Assembly (NCBI GenBank): GCA_035307765.1
Contig: DATGHU010000026.1
Span: forward strand, 1 to 64,000
DNA: 64,000 nt
From: a bacterium
Lineage (GTDB): Bacteria > Sysuimicrobiota > Sysuimicrobiia > Sysuimicrobiales > Segetimicrobiaceae
Direction: 5' to 3'
Positions 8,939-17,988 of this stretch are shown here, one piece after another; the first letter of the stretch is position 1; each line of letters opens with the position of its first letter. The notes beneath the pieces are model-generated. The model was not told the DNA's origin, did not search any database, and worked only from the letters and a program-made list of their open reading frames with translations. The position numbers and the translations under genes were made by a program.

Positions 8939-10465
8939 ATGGATGGGGTATGCGTCGTGCCGGTCCTAGAGGCGACGGGGATCACGAAGGCCTTTCCCGG
9001 CGTGGTCGCACTCGACGACGTCAGCGTGGCGTTCGAACCCGGGCGCATCCACGGGATCGTCGGCGAGAACGGTGCTGGAAAGAGCACGCTGGTCAAGATT
9101 CTGGACGGCGTCCTCCGGCCGGACAAGGGCACCGTACGCATCGAGGGCGAAGACGCCTTCACGCATCCCCGGCTCTTCGAAAAGATTTCCTACGTGCCCC
9201 AGGAGTTGCTTCTGTTCCGCCACATGACCGTTGCCGAGAACCTGTTCATGCCGTTCTGGACGTCCGGCGTTCACGGTCTGATCCGGCAACAGCGCCTGTT
9301 CGCGGAGGCTCTTCCGTGGCTTGACCTCTTCCAGATCGACGTGGCACCGTCCAGGCTCGCCGGCGACATCTCCGTCTCCAATCAGCAGTTGTTGCAGATC
9401 GCCAGGGCCACCGTCAAAGAGCAGGGCAGGATTTTGGTCCTGGATGAACCCACGACGAGCCTAACCGCGAAGGGCATCTCTCGCCTGTTCGAGGTGATCC
9501 GGCAATTGAAGAGCCAGGGCCGCAGCATCATCTTTATCTCCCACAAACTCGATGAAATTTCCGACCTCTGCGACGAAGTGACCGTCCTTCGAAACGGGGT
9601 AAAGGTGGGGTACTCTCGGATGGGTGATGTGGACCACCGCTGGCTGATCCGGCACATGTCCGGCCGCGACATCGACGAGGGACATGTATTCCGTCCGAGA
9701 ACCCAAGAGCAAAGCATCGTGCTAGAGGTGGAGGGCCTATCGGGTCAGGGGTTTGCCGACATCAGCTTCTTACTCCACCGCGGTGAGATTCTGGGGTTCG
9801 CGGGCCTCGTGGGCGCTGGGCGGTCCGAGATCATGCAGACCGTGTTCGGCCGCCTGCCCGCCAAGGGCGGGAGGGTCCTGCTGGACGGCAAACCATTGAA
9901 GCTGGGCAACCCGCGCCTTTCGATCCGTGAGGGGCTGGTCTATCTACCCGAAGAACGCCGGCAACAGGGAATCCTCCCCTTGTTGAGCGTGCGGCACAAC
10001 ATCAGCATATCGACCCTTCGGCAGCTCACGACGGGAGGCGTAATCTCCGCCCGTCGAGAGAGCGCCCTCGTGCAGAAGATGGTCGATACCTTCGACATTC
10101 GTACGCCCTCGCTGGAACGACCGATCATGTTTTTGAGCGGCGGGAATCAGCAGAAGGTCGTCATTGGACGCGCCATGGCGTGCGTGCCGAAGGTGCTCAT
10201 CCTAGACGAACCGACGAAAGGCATCGATGTGGGGACCAAGACCGATCTGTACGGGCTCATGCGGGACCTGGTCGAAGGCGGAGAAACGAGCATGATCTTC
10301 ATTTCGTCCGACCTGGATGAACTGCTGAGATGCGCCAATCGCGTCATCACGGTATACGGCGGCAGAATCGTCGGAGAGTTCAACCCAGAGGTATCCGGCA
10401 AGACCGAAATCATTGCCTCGATGATCGGTGAAACCGTGAGTGGCGGGGTGGAGATCCTCCAATGA
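8939..10465 (+). CDS. sugar ABC transporter ATP-binding protein (RbsA/EryE-type, two ABC domains)
   Basis: 508 residues with tandem ABC domains, the CUT2-class architecture. Domain 1: Walker A GENGAGKST, divergent signature VSNQQLLQIARA, Walker B ILVLDEPTTSL. Domain 2: degenerate Walker A GLVGAGRSEI, signature LSGGNQQKVVIGRA, Walker B VLILDEPTKGID. This asymmetry is normal for RbsA-like proteins. Start at ATG 8939 has a poor ribosome site; GTG 8957 (VPVLEATG) is an alternative. The stop overlaps the permease start as ATGA. It drives import of the sugar bound by the upstream receptor. Confidence 0.93.
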   Translation: MDGVCVVPVLEATGITKAFPGVVALDDVSVAFEPGRIHGIVGENGAGKSTLVKILDGVLRPDKGTVRIEGEDAFTHPRLFEKISYVPQELLLFRHMTVAENLFMPFWTSGVHGLIRQQRLFAEALPWLDLFQIDVAPSRLAGDISVSNQQLLQIARATVKEQGRILVLDEPTTSLTAKGISRLFEVIRQLKSQGRSIIFISHKLDEISDLCDEVTVLRNGVKVGYSRMGDVDHRWLIRHMSGRDIDEGHVFRPRTQEQSIVLEVEGLSGQGFADISFLLHRGEILGFAGLVGAGRSEIMQTVFGRLPAKGGRVLLDGKPLKLGNPRLSIREGLVYLPEERRQQGILPLLSVRHNISISTLRQLTTGGVISARRESALVQKMVDTFDIRTPSLERPIMFLSGGNQQKVVIGRAMACVPKVLILDEPTKGIDVGTKTDLYGLMRDLVEGGETSMIFISSDLDELLRCANRVITVYGGRIVGEFNPEVSGKTEIIASMIGETVSGGVEILQ

Positions 10466-11532
10466 AGGCGGCGACGAAGGGCGCGACCGATGCTCAGGTG
10501 AAGTCCGCGGCGAAGGATGCGACCGCGCCAACGAAGCCCGCGGTGAAGGGCGCGGCCCCTGCCTCGCCGGCGGTCGTCCGGCTCGTGAACCTCTTCAAGC
10601 AAGGCAAGACCAGCGGGGTCCTTCTCGCCCTGCTGTTGATTATGGCCATCGCGTCCATTGCGTCGCCGTACTTCCTAAGTACGTTCAACATGCAATCGGT
10701 CATCCGGGCAATGGCGTTTACGGGCATGGTCGCGATGGCGCAGGCATGCCTGTTGATCCTTGGGGAACTGGACCTCTCGGTTGGCGCGGTGGCGGGGCTT
10801 TCCGGAGTACTCGGCGGCGTCTTCATGGTTTGGCTTAACATCGATCCGTTCGTGTCTTTCGGCCTGGGCCTCTTGTCGGGTGCCGTCTTCGGCCTGATGA
10901 ACGGTCTCCTGGTAACGTGGTTGGAGTTGAACGCCCTGGTCGTGACGATCGGCATGACGGGCGTGTACCTGGGCATCAACCTCGTGATCTCGCAAGGCAA
11001 GGCCATCATTGATATTCCGCCGGCTATCTACTTCCTGGGACAAGGCGTGGTTCTCGGCATCCCCATGCCATTTGTGATCATGCTACTGGTGCTGGCCGTG
11101 ATCGTCTTTGTGGCAACCTACACCCCGTTCGGACGGTACATGTACGCCATCGGCAACAGCCGGGAGGCAGCGCACATCCTCGGGGTGCCCGTGAACCTGG
11201 TGCGGACGCTCACGTTCATGGGGGTGGGCTTGGTGGCCGCCTTGGCGGGAATGGTCATGGTGGCCCGGTTGGGGACGTCGCAGCCCAGCATCGGGGACAC
11301 GTGGGTGCTGGATTCTATCGCCGCCTCCGTGATCGGCGGCGTCGCGCTCACCGGCGGCGTGGGCAGCCCAGCCGGCGCGCTGCTCGGGGCTGCCATTATT
11401 GGGGTTGTGCAGGATGTCATCGTACTCTTTGGCGTTTCGCCATACTACCAGACGGCGGTAAGCGGCATGATTGTTGTCGGTGCCATCGCACTCGACGCCA
11501 TCTCACGCAAGATTGCGCGGGCGAGGCAATGA
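10462..11532 (+). CDS. sugar ABC transporter permease (RbsC/EryF-type)
   Basis: 356 residues; starts in an ATGA overlap with the ATPase. An unusual N-terminal extension of about 45 residues rich in Ala/Lys (KAATKGATDAQVKSAAKDAT) precedes the first membrane helix. The rest is a BPD_transp_2 permease with about 8-10 helices, including the family stretch GEIDLS-like LILGELDLSVGAVAGLSG and the coupling region NSREAAHILGVPV. As in CUT2 systems, one permease gene probably forms a homodimer. Followed after 13 bases by the epimerase gene. Confidence 0.92.
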   Translation: MKAATKGATDAQVKSAAKDATAPTKPAVKGAAPASPAVVRLVNLFKQGKTSGVLLALLLIMAIASIASPYFLSTFNMQSVIRAMAFTGMVAMAQACLLILGELDLSVGAVAGLSGVLGGVFMVWLNIDPFVSFGLGLLSGAVFGLMNGLLVTWLELNALVVTIGMTGVYLGINLVISQGKAIIDIPPAIYFLGQGVVLGIPMPFVIMLLVLAVIVFVATYTPFGRYMYAIGNSREAAHILGVPVNLVRTLTFMGVGLVAALAGMVMVARLGTSQPSIGDTWVLDSIAASVIGGVALTGGVGSPAGALLGAAIIGVVQDVIVLFGVSPYYQTAVSGMIVVGAIALDAISRKIARARQ

Positions 11533-11545
11533 GGGGGGAGGCGGC

Positions 11546-12454
11546 ATGAAGATCGGGCTCAACTTGTCATTTGCGGTCAAGCGCTGGCTCGCGCCGGCGC
11601 CGCTTGCGGCCATGATCCGCAACGACTTCCGCACGGAGCATGTCCAATTCACATGGGATCTCGTCGATCCCTGGTGGCCCTCCGGCGAGCGCGACGCGAT
11701 CGCCCGGAGGTGGAGCCGGGCCCTCAGACAGGAAGGCCTGCTGCTGGGAGGTACCTTCGGAGGGCTCGCTTCGTACACCTATCCGCAGCTTCTGGCGCCG
11801 ACGGTTGAGCAGCGCCGGCTGTCGCTAGAGTTTTTCAAGCGGGCCGTGGATATGACGTCGGCGATGGAGGCCGCCTGCATCGGCACGCCGCTCGGCGGCA
11901 TGAGCCACGAGGACGCGGAGGACGAAGGCCGGCGCAGGGCGATTTACGCCGAGGTCCTCGACCTGGTCCGGGAGCTTGCGTCCTATGCCAAGGCTGCAGG
12001 TCTGAAGAAGATCCTTGTGGAACCGACGCCCCTCTCCACCGAGTTTCCCAGTGATCCCCAGGGCAGCCTGCAACTGATGTGGGATCTGGAGGGGACGGCG
12101 GTCCCCATTCGGCTCCTCGTCGACTGGGGCCACGTGCTGTTTGAGCCGCTGCTCAAGGAGCGGGCGGACATGGGAATTTGGCTCGCGACGTGTCTGCCCT
12201 ATATCGACTGCTTCCACCTGCAGCAGACCGATGGACAGTGGGATCGGCATTGGGGCTTCACCAAGCTGGGGAAGCTGAACGTGAACCTGATCAGGCAGAC
12301 AATCGAGAGATACAATGCGGGCGATCGGATCCAATACGTGGAACTCATCTATCCCTTCGAGGAGACAGACGAGTGCGTCTATCAGGACGTACGAGAGACC
12401 ATGACGATGCTGCAGAGCGCTCTTGGTGAAGCGGCGGCGTCCGCCCTTCGGTGA
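11546..12454 (+). CDS. TIM-barrel sugar phosphate isomerase/epimerase, EryC-like
   Basis: 302 residues from ATG 11546 (GAGGGGGGAGG upstream). An AP-endonuclease-2-type TIM barrel with metal-site residues spread through the chain: KKILVEPTPLSTE, RLLVDWGHV, FHLQQTDGQWDRHW and QYVELIYPFEE. The FHLQQTDG segment is like that of EryC, the erythrulose-phosphate epimerase of the erythritol pathway. It is the first catabolic gene after the transporter. A role in epimerising a tetrulose or other keto-sugar phosphate is therefore proposed; the exact substrate is not visible from sequence. Confidence 0.78.
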   Translation: MKIGLNLSFAVKRWLAPAPLAAMIRNDFRTEHVQFTWDLVDPWWPSGERDAIARRWSRALRQEGLLLGGTFGGLASYTYPQLLAPTVEQRRLSLEFFKRAVDMTSAMEAACIGTPLGGMSHEDAEDEGRRRAIYAEVLDLVRELASYAKAAGLKKILVEPTPLSTEFPSDPQGSLQLMWDLEGTAVPIRLLVDWGHVLFEPLLKERADMGIWLATCLPYIDCFHLQQTDGQWDRHWGFTKLGKLNVNLIRQTIERYNAGDRIQYVELIYPFEETDECVYQDVRETMTMLQSALGEAAASALR

Positions 12455-12603
12455 GGAGGTCATCTTCCCCGGCGCATGGGCCTGGCCGGATGACGTTTTG
12501 ACCTCCTCCACCCCGCAAACGGCATGGAAACCGAGGCCGCTCCACACCTGAGCGAGGCGGCGCCCGGCTGTCTCACGCGCTGGCGCGATCGAGGAGGCGT
12601 CTG

Positions 12604-13164
12604 ATGGGCGTTGGCCTGAATGTTCGGTCTCAGATGGTCGACGAGGTGCGCGACGTGTTGCTGAAGATCCCCGAGGCGACCACCGGGGCCTTCGCCGACC
12701 GCCTTCGCGTTGCGCAGCGGGTCTTTACGTATGGCGTGGGCCGAGAGGGCCTGGTGCTTCGGGGCTTCTGCATGCGGTTGTTCCACCTGGGGCTTGATGC
12801 CCATGTGGTCGGCGACATGACAACGCCGCATCTCGGCCCCGGGGACCTCCTGGTCACCAGTTCTGGACCCGGTTACTTCTCAACCGTCGCCGCGTTGATG
12901 GGCGTCGCACGCGCGAGCGACGGCAAAGTCACGATGTTGACGGCGAATCCGGGTGCAGAACTGCCCGGCAAGGCAGACGATGTCATCGTCATCCCGGGTC
13001 AGACAATGGCGACAGGCGGAGGCGAGCGGGCGTCGATCCAACCGATGGGTTCCCTCTACGAGCAGGCGATGTGGCTGTACTTGGACTACGTGGTGCTGCG
13101 ACTGGCGCACCGTTTGGGCAAGTCCTTTGCCGACATGAGCCGTCGGCACACGAATCTGGAATAA
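12604..13164 (+). CDS. SIS-domain sugar isomerase, 6-phospho-3-hexuloisomerase (HxlB) type
   Basis: 186 residues, ATG 12604 with GAGGAGG upstream. The single SIS domain shows YGVGREGLVLRGFCMRLFHLG, GDMTTPHLGPGDLLVTSSGPG and the helix EQAMWLYLDYVVLRL near the end, the pattern of HxlB enzymes that convert a hexulose-6-P to fructose-6-P. No HxlA partner is nearby. In sugar operons such proteins isomerise other phospho-ketoses. It lies 149 bases behind the epimerase and is probably the last gene of the plus operon, ending 15 bases from the convergent kinase gene. Confidence 0.85.
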   Translation: MGVGLNVRSQMVDEVRDVLLKIPEATTGAFADRLRVAQRVFTYGVGREGLVLRGFCMRLFHLGLDAHVVGDMTTPHLGPGDLLVTSSGPGYFSTVAALMGVARASDGKVTMLTANPGAELPGKADDVIVIPGQTMATGGGERASIQPMGSLYEQAMWLYLDYVVLRLAHRLGKSFADMSRRHTNLE

Positions 13165-13179
13165 GCGTTCTGAACTCGA

Positions 13180-14688
13180 TCAGGTGCCGGAGATCGGGGC
13201 CCCCGCCAGCCTCGCGAACGATGGGCGAAGGGCCGGATAGAGCGCACGGTACGTTTCGTAGAGGGCGTCGTATCGAGCGCCGACGTTGGGCCGCGGTTCC
13301 GCACGGCTCGCTACGCAAAGACCCGCCTCGCACGCCGCTTCGATTGTCGAGAATAGCCCGGCGCCGACACTCGCGAGCAGCGCCGCGCCGTACGCCGCTC
13401 CCTCGGTGATGTTCATCACGACGACCTCGACGCCGAGGACGTCCGCAAGGATCTGGTTCCATAGCCGGCTTGCGGCGCCCCCGCCCGTGGCTCGGACCTG
13501 CGTGATCTCAACGCCCACGGCACGGATAATCTCGAAGGAATCACGCAGCCCAAAGGCGACTCCCTCCATAACCGCACGCACGAGATGGCCCCGCCCGTGC
13601 ACGAGGCTCAACCCCACGAAGGCCCCGCGCGCGTTGGGGTCTGGGTACGGAGTCCTTTCCCCCGTTAGGTACGGGAGGAACACGAGCCCCTCCGCGCCCG
13701 GAGGTGTGATTTCGGCCTCGGCGTCCAACGCGCCGTAATCGACGCCGGATGCGAACGCCTGGCGCAGCCACCGAAGGGCACCACCCGCCGAGAGCATCAC
13801 CCCCATCATATGCCACCGGCCGGGAACGGCATGACAGAAGGTATGCGTTCGAAGGCCGGGGTCGACCACCGGCGCATCGAGCGTGGCGAAGACAACGCCG
13901 GACGTGCCGATCGTCACGCACAACGGGCCCGGGCGTACGACGCCTGTACCGATCGCCTGCGCCGCCTGATCCCCGCCTCCGGCCGCCACCGGGGTGCCGC
14001 TGGCCAATCCAGTTTCAGCCGCGCCGACCTCGCTTACCGCCGCGCCGAGTACGGGTGACTCTGTCGCCCGAGGCATCCATTCCGTCGGGATGTCGAGGGC
14101 CGCGAGCACCTCGGCGGACCACGCGCGAGCGGTCACGTCGAAGAGCCCCGTGCCGGAGGCGTCTGACACATCCGTCGCGTGAACGTCCGTTAAGCGGTAC
14201 CGCACATAGTCTTTGGGAAGCAGCACACTCGCAATCCGGGCATAGGCATGGGGCTCATGGTTCCTCGTCCACAGCAACTTCGGTGCGGTGAAGCCCGGCA
14301 GCGCGGGGTTGCGGGTCAGCGCGATCAGCCGTTCCCGGCCAACCCGGCGAGTGATCTCCTCGCACTCCGCCGCGGCGCGCTGGTCGTTCCACAGGATGGC
14401 GGCGCGCAACGCTCCACCGTTTTGGTCGAGCAGCGTGAGGCTGTGCATCTGGCCCGACAGTCCGATCGCCACCACGTCACGTTTGGAGGCGCCGGCCGCC
14501 CCGAGAGCCGCGCGGATGGCCACGCCCGTGCCACGCCACCAGGCATCCGGATCCTGCTCGGCCCATCCGGGCCTTGGGGTCTCAAAGGCATAGGGTCCGA
14601 CACCTTGTCCTCGCACGTTGCCGGCCTGATCAACGATAAGGGCTCGGGCTCCGGTGGTCCCGACGTCCACCCCGATCACGAACCGCAT
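13180..14688 (-). CDS. xylB: FGGY carbohydrate kinase, xylulokinase type
   Basis: 502 residues from ATG 14688 (GGAGGGGG upstream). Typical XylB motifs: IGVDVGTTGARALIVD phosphate-1 loop, GLSGQMHSLTLLD with the substrate-contact GQMH, AILWNDQRA, NPALPGFTAPKLLW, the catalytic-Asp loop AAGGGDQAAQAIG, and RATGGGAASRLWNQ. Standard length. It phosphorylates a ketose such as D-xylulose; FGGY kinases also handle tetritols (EryA), so specificity is open. It converges on the SIS gene, and a separate promoter must lie in 14689-14850. Confidence 0.9.
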   Translation of the reverse strand: MRFVIGVDVGTTGARALIVDQAGNVRGQGVGPYAFETPRPGWAEQDPDAWWRGTGVAIRAALGAAGASKRDVVAIGLSGQMHSLTLLDQNGGALRAAILWNDQRAAAECEEITRRVGRERLIALTRNPALPGFTAPKLLWTRNHEPHAYARIASVLLPKDYVRYRLTDVHATDVSDASGTGLFDVTARAWSAEVLAALDIPTEWMPRATESPVLGAAVSEVGAAETGLASGTPVAAGGGDQAAQAIGTGVVRPGPLCVTIGTSGVVFATLDAPVVDPGLRTHTFCHAVPGRWHMMGVMLSAGGALRWLRQAFASGVDYGALDAEAEITPPGAEGLVFLPYLTGERTPYPDPNARGAFVGLSLVHGRGHLVRAVMEGVAFGLRDSFEIIRAVGVEITQVRATGGGAASRLWNQILADVLGVEVVVMNITEGAAYGAALLASVGAGLFSTIEAACEAGLCVASRAEPRPNVGARYDALYETYRALYPALRPSFARLAGAPISGT

Positions 14689-14850
14689 CGCTGCACCCGG
14701 CCCCCTCCACAACCTGCAGGCTCTGGATGATCGTCGACCTCCTGCAGCTGGTCGTTGTGTTGCGAATTCGTCTGCGTCAACTTCACAAGCCAACCAGTAC
14801 CCAGAACACCAGCATTTAGTATTTATATCTCCTGATCATGACAAAGAGCA

Positions 14851-16026
14851 TTACGCCACCTGGTGCGGGGCACGATAGCGTAGGAGGGCACCGATGCCAT
14901 CGGTGAGTTGGGAAGACGCTGACGGCCCGACAACCGCGATCCCGGCCCCGTGCCGGCGGGCCAGGGTCGGGAGCAGCTGCCGGAGCGCCACGCGGTCAAC
15001 TGCTCCCCCGCAGCCAGGGCAGGTCCCGATCGGCGTGGCGCTCAAGTACTCGCATTGCGTACACTGCCAGATGTCGCCGTCGAGATCACGGGCCACCACC
15101 AGGGTCTTGACCTCACCCCGCATAAGGGACTCGAACGTGGCTACCCGTCCAATCACCGCGCTTCCATCGGCCTCGACACGAGCCAGCAGGGCCGCCACCA
15201 GCCCAGATGCTCTTCGTTCGAGGTCGGCGATCGCTACAGGAAGCGTACGCTCCTGGACCTCGGCGAGGGTGGCATAGGCAGGCAGCGGTACAGTCTCGAT
15301 CACCCGCGCTCGGACCGCATCCGGGAGAAGCCCACGCACAGTGGCGGCGGCCTCCTCTGAGCCTCCGATGATCACGCGGTCGATGTGACGATCGCCCAGT
15401 GCTCGCGCCGCGGCCCGCGCGACTCCCCGCCAGAACTGCCGCCGGCGTTCGTCGACCCGTGCATCAAAAGTGTCTGCTTGAGCCCCGCGTCCGACGCCAG
15501 CACCCACCCGCCGCGTGTACGTGTCCGACCGCCCGGCTTTGAAACGCCAGTCCCGGGTGTCCAGCTCCAGCGTTTCATCGTCGACCACTGTCGTCCGCCC
15601 CAGATACGCCACGGCGATCCACGCATGCTCCAGGTAGACGGCGACGATAGCGTACGCCTTGTACTCGCTCACTGCCCAGAGCAGAGGCACGAGGTCCGGG
15701 CGGCCGAACTGCACACGGTTCGGGAGAGGAAATGGCAAGGAGTATTCGCGCCAGAAATTCGGCGCGGCGAAGATGACTAACCCACGGCCCCGTGCCGGGG
15801 CCGTGTCCAGATATGCCAGTACTTTTTGCCCCACCCGGAGCGCTTCACTTCGGACGGGCCCTACGATGCCGGCAAGCGTCTGGCGCACGGCCTCGTGCAG
15901 CCAGATCCGATACGCCGGATTCGGTACCCGATGCTCGGGCTTGATCGGATCCACGTCAAGAAAGATGGAGAGGACGTCCTGACGAGCGACGTCCGCAAGA
16001 TCAGCGAGCTCTCCGACATCAATCAT
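14851..16026 (-). CDS. baeRF/VLRF1-type eRF1-like protein with zinc ribbon
   Basis: 391 residues from ATG 16026 (GAGGTGG upstream). It matches the bacterial eRF1-like (baeRF) family: an N-terminal region starting LADVARQDVLSIFLDVDP, a central RNase-H-like domain (VSEYKAYAIVAVYLEHAWIAV, HIDRVIIGGSEEA), then LARVEADG. Near the C-terminus a zinc knuckle is seen (CTQCEYLSATPIGTCPGCGG, about residues 333-352), followed by LLPTLARRHGAGIAVVG. eRF1-like proteins act at ribosomes or as ribosome-rescue hydrolases, but bacterial roles are largely unproven. No GGQ motif was noticed, so canonical peptide release is unlikely. It stands alone. Confidence 0.75.
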   Translation of the reverse strand: MIDVGELADLADVARQDVLSIFLDVDPIKPEHRVPNPAYRIWLHEAVRQTLAGIVGPVRSEALRVGQKVLAYLDTAPARGRGLVIFAAPNFWREYSLPFPLPNRVQFGRPDLVPLLWAVSEYKAYAIVAVYLEHAWIAVAYLGRTTVVDDETLELDTRDWRFKAGRSDTYTRRVGAGVGRGAQADTFDARVDERRRQFWRGVARAAARALGDRHIDRVIIGGSEEAAATVRGLLPDAVRARVIETVPLPAYATLAEVQERTLPVAIADLERRASGLVAALLARVEADGSAVIGRVATFESLMRGEVKTLVVARDLDGDIWQCTQCEYLSATPIGTCPGCGGAVDRVALRQLLPTLARRHGAGIAVVGPSASSQLTDGIGALLRYRAPHQVA

Positions 16027-16332
16027 GGGACCACCTCGATCCTCTTTTGAATCTACGGGAAAGATCCTTGCAGTCCTATCGGTTGCACGATGTATCCTCC
16101 TCGACAACCTTCTTGGCACCAGCTCCTAGCTGGAGCATCTGACTCCCCTTGTTGAGATGGACGCCCGTTCGTGCTTCCTTAATGGCTCGCAACCCGCATG
16201 TTACTTGGTGGATGCTGCAGGCGCTGAACTTGAATCTCCATCGCGTTCGGACGGTCACTCGTCTTGGTTATTGGTTAGTCATGGATCAGGCGGTTGCGGC
16301 AGTGCGGACCTACGGCACTATCCACCATACCG
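16027..16332. other. intergenic stretch, no gene recognised
   Basis: About 305 bases between the eRF1-like gene and the APH-type kinase. Base composition is less GC-rich than the flanks (AT-rich patches near 16150-16330). Frames present give no recognisable product. It must contain the promoter of the eRF1-like gene. Confidence 0.5.
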
Positions 16333-17322
16333 CTATCCCCACCACAGGCATTCACCCGCCTCCCACGTCAGGCGCTTCCGGTAGTCCCAGCGCAGCCAGT
16401 CGTTGCGCGCGATCCGTAGCTCGGTGAGCGCCATGTAGAAGGGCACCCGTTGGGTGATCGCTCGGAACGCCTCATCGGGACGGTGAAAGCGCTGAGCGTA
16501 TCCCTTGAGGAACCCCGTGATGAAGGGCTCCGAGGCGTACCGGTCCCCCGCCCTCCAGAGGAAGGCGTGTTTCAACTCCCCGCACACCATACCCACATCG
16601 AAGACCCGGTCCGACCGCCTCATCCGCTCCAAATCGATGGCGACCACGTCATCCGATCCCCGAAAGATGAAGTTGGTCGGAGTGGCATCGCCGTGGACGA
16701 GGACCTCCTCCGCGATCATGAACGGCGCGCTCAACCAGCGGTCCCCCTGCTTCAGGAACCACGCACCTTGGCCCCGGTCGATCACGCCCTGACGCTGCAG
16801 CTTGCCGACGATCCGCTGAAAGTAGGCGCCGACTTCCTCCTGGCGCGCGATGCTCGCTCCCGCCGACCTCTCGTGCAGGGTGTGAAGAAACGAAGCCAGG
16901 CGTCGGAGGGCGTGCTTCAATGCGCGGGTGCCGTCGTCGTCAACGGCTCCGCAAATGAACCGGTCGAGGTCCTTTCCCTCAACGAATTCCTCGGCGACGG
17001 CCAGCCCGATCTTCTCCTCGCGGCACAGGGGCCTGACCACGGAGTACGGATGGGTGGCCAACCCCAGGTAGCGCAGCCGGACAAGATTCCGGTACTCGCC
17101 CTTGATGCGCGCAAGCGTGTGCTCGTTCGACTCGTTCAACCTGAAGAACTTGCCCACGACCGAACTCTTGGTCGTCTGCTCGGAGTAGCGGTAGACGAGG
17201 TGGTGGCCCGACATGCGCCGTACATGGAACACCGGATGCCTTGTTTCCGGGTAGGCCCGGAGTGCAAGAACCTCAAACAGGGGATCGTGGTGATCCAACG
17301 TCCCCAGGTACGTCTCGGCCAC
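16333..17322 (-). CDS. aminoglycoside-phosphotransferase-fold kinase
   Basis: 329 residues from GTG 17322, which follows a GGGG site 12 bases after the stop of the upstream small gene. The kinase core is seen as VLVHGDATPTNFIFRG (Brenner HxDxxxxN motif) and AIDLERMRRSDRVFDVG (metal-binding Asp). The N-lobe has VVGKFFRLN with the candidate ATP-lysine and IKGEYRNLVRLRYLG. The family includes small-molecule kinases for choline, homoserine and methylthioribose besides antibiotic-resistance enzymes, so substrate is not assignable. The upstream 59-residue protein is probably in the same transcript. Confidence 0.82.
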   Translation of the reverse strand: MAETYLGTLDHHDPLFEVLALRAYPETRHPVFHVRRMSGHHLVYRYSEQTTKSSVVGKFFRLNESNEHTLARIKGEYRNLVRLRYLGLATHPYSVVRPLCREEKIGLAVAEEFVEGKDLDRFICGAVDDDGTRALKHALRRLASFLHTLHERSAGASIARQEEVGAYFQRIVGKLQRQGVIDRGQGAWFLKQGDRWLSAPFMIAEEVLVHGDATPTNFIFRGSDDVVAIDLERMRRSDRVFDVGMVCGELKHAFLWRAGDRYASEPFITGFLKGYAQRFHRPDEAFRAITQRVPFYMALTELRIARNDWLRWDYRKRLTWEAGECLWWG

Positions 17323-17334
17323 CGCGTGTGACCC

Positions 17335-17514
17335 CTACCCGCAGAATACGCGGTCCCGATCGCCCCGCGCCACGTAAGTTGCAGGCAGCTCCTCCTGTAC
17401 CTCTTCAAGGAGGTGCTGGAGGCTCGCCATGATCACGTCGTGCGCCTCGAGCACCTCGTCGAGGTCCGCGTCAGGTGGCTCGACTGCAAACGGCTCGTGG
17501 CCTATGCTCTGCAT
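17335..17514 (-). CDS. small acidic protein of unknown function
   Basis: 59 residues from ATG 17514 behind GGAGGA: MQSIGHEPFAVEPPDADL followed by a helix-rich acidic segment (DEVLEAHDVIMASLQHLLEEV). It resembles no family I know. Its stop is 12 bases from the start of the APH-fold kinase, suggesting co-transcription and a possible accessory role. Confidence 0.55.
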   Translation of the reverse strand: MQSIGHEPFAVEPPDADLDEVLEAHDVIMASLQHLLEEVQEELPATYVARGDRDRVFCG

Positions 17515-17988
17515 CGTCCTCCTCCACGTCAGCATGACGATCCAAAGGCGAACAACTCTTCCTTGAGTGAATACTAAGATAGAACGCAGGCGAGCGAATA
17601 TCGGCTGAAGGCCCGATTCTGAGCCGATGGCGAGCGGATCTCACCATCGAACCCGTGCACGCCTGGCGTTTGGGGCCGGCCCGCGCATCGGCCGTCCGCC
17701 CAATTTCGTGCTCGGTCGATCGACCGACCATTCCCCTCCCGACGGCGGTTCCGCGCCTAGCCTGGCTGTGCCGGTGAGGTTACGAGGAACCGGTCAACTG
17801 TGTGGCGCAAGAAGTACCCGACAAGCGATTTTGGAGCACGCCGTCGACAACATCTCGCCGAATAGACAATCCGGCAGGTGGTGGTAGGCGAGAGTTCTCC
17901 ATGAAAAACGACATTAAGCTTGAATTCGTGAGCGCCTCCACCCAGCTCCAGGCAATCAGGTGTTGACCTGATACTCCGATGCGCTCTT
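17515..17988. other. intergenic stretch next to an insertion sequence, no gene recognised
   Basis: About 470 bases between the small acidic gene and the IS481-type element. No family is seen in any frame. GC content falls toward the insertion site. Confidence 0.5.
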
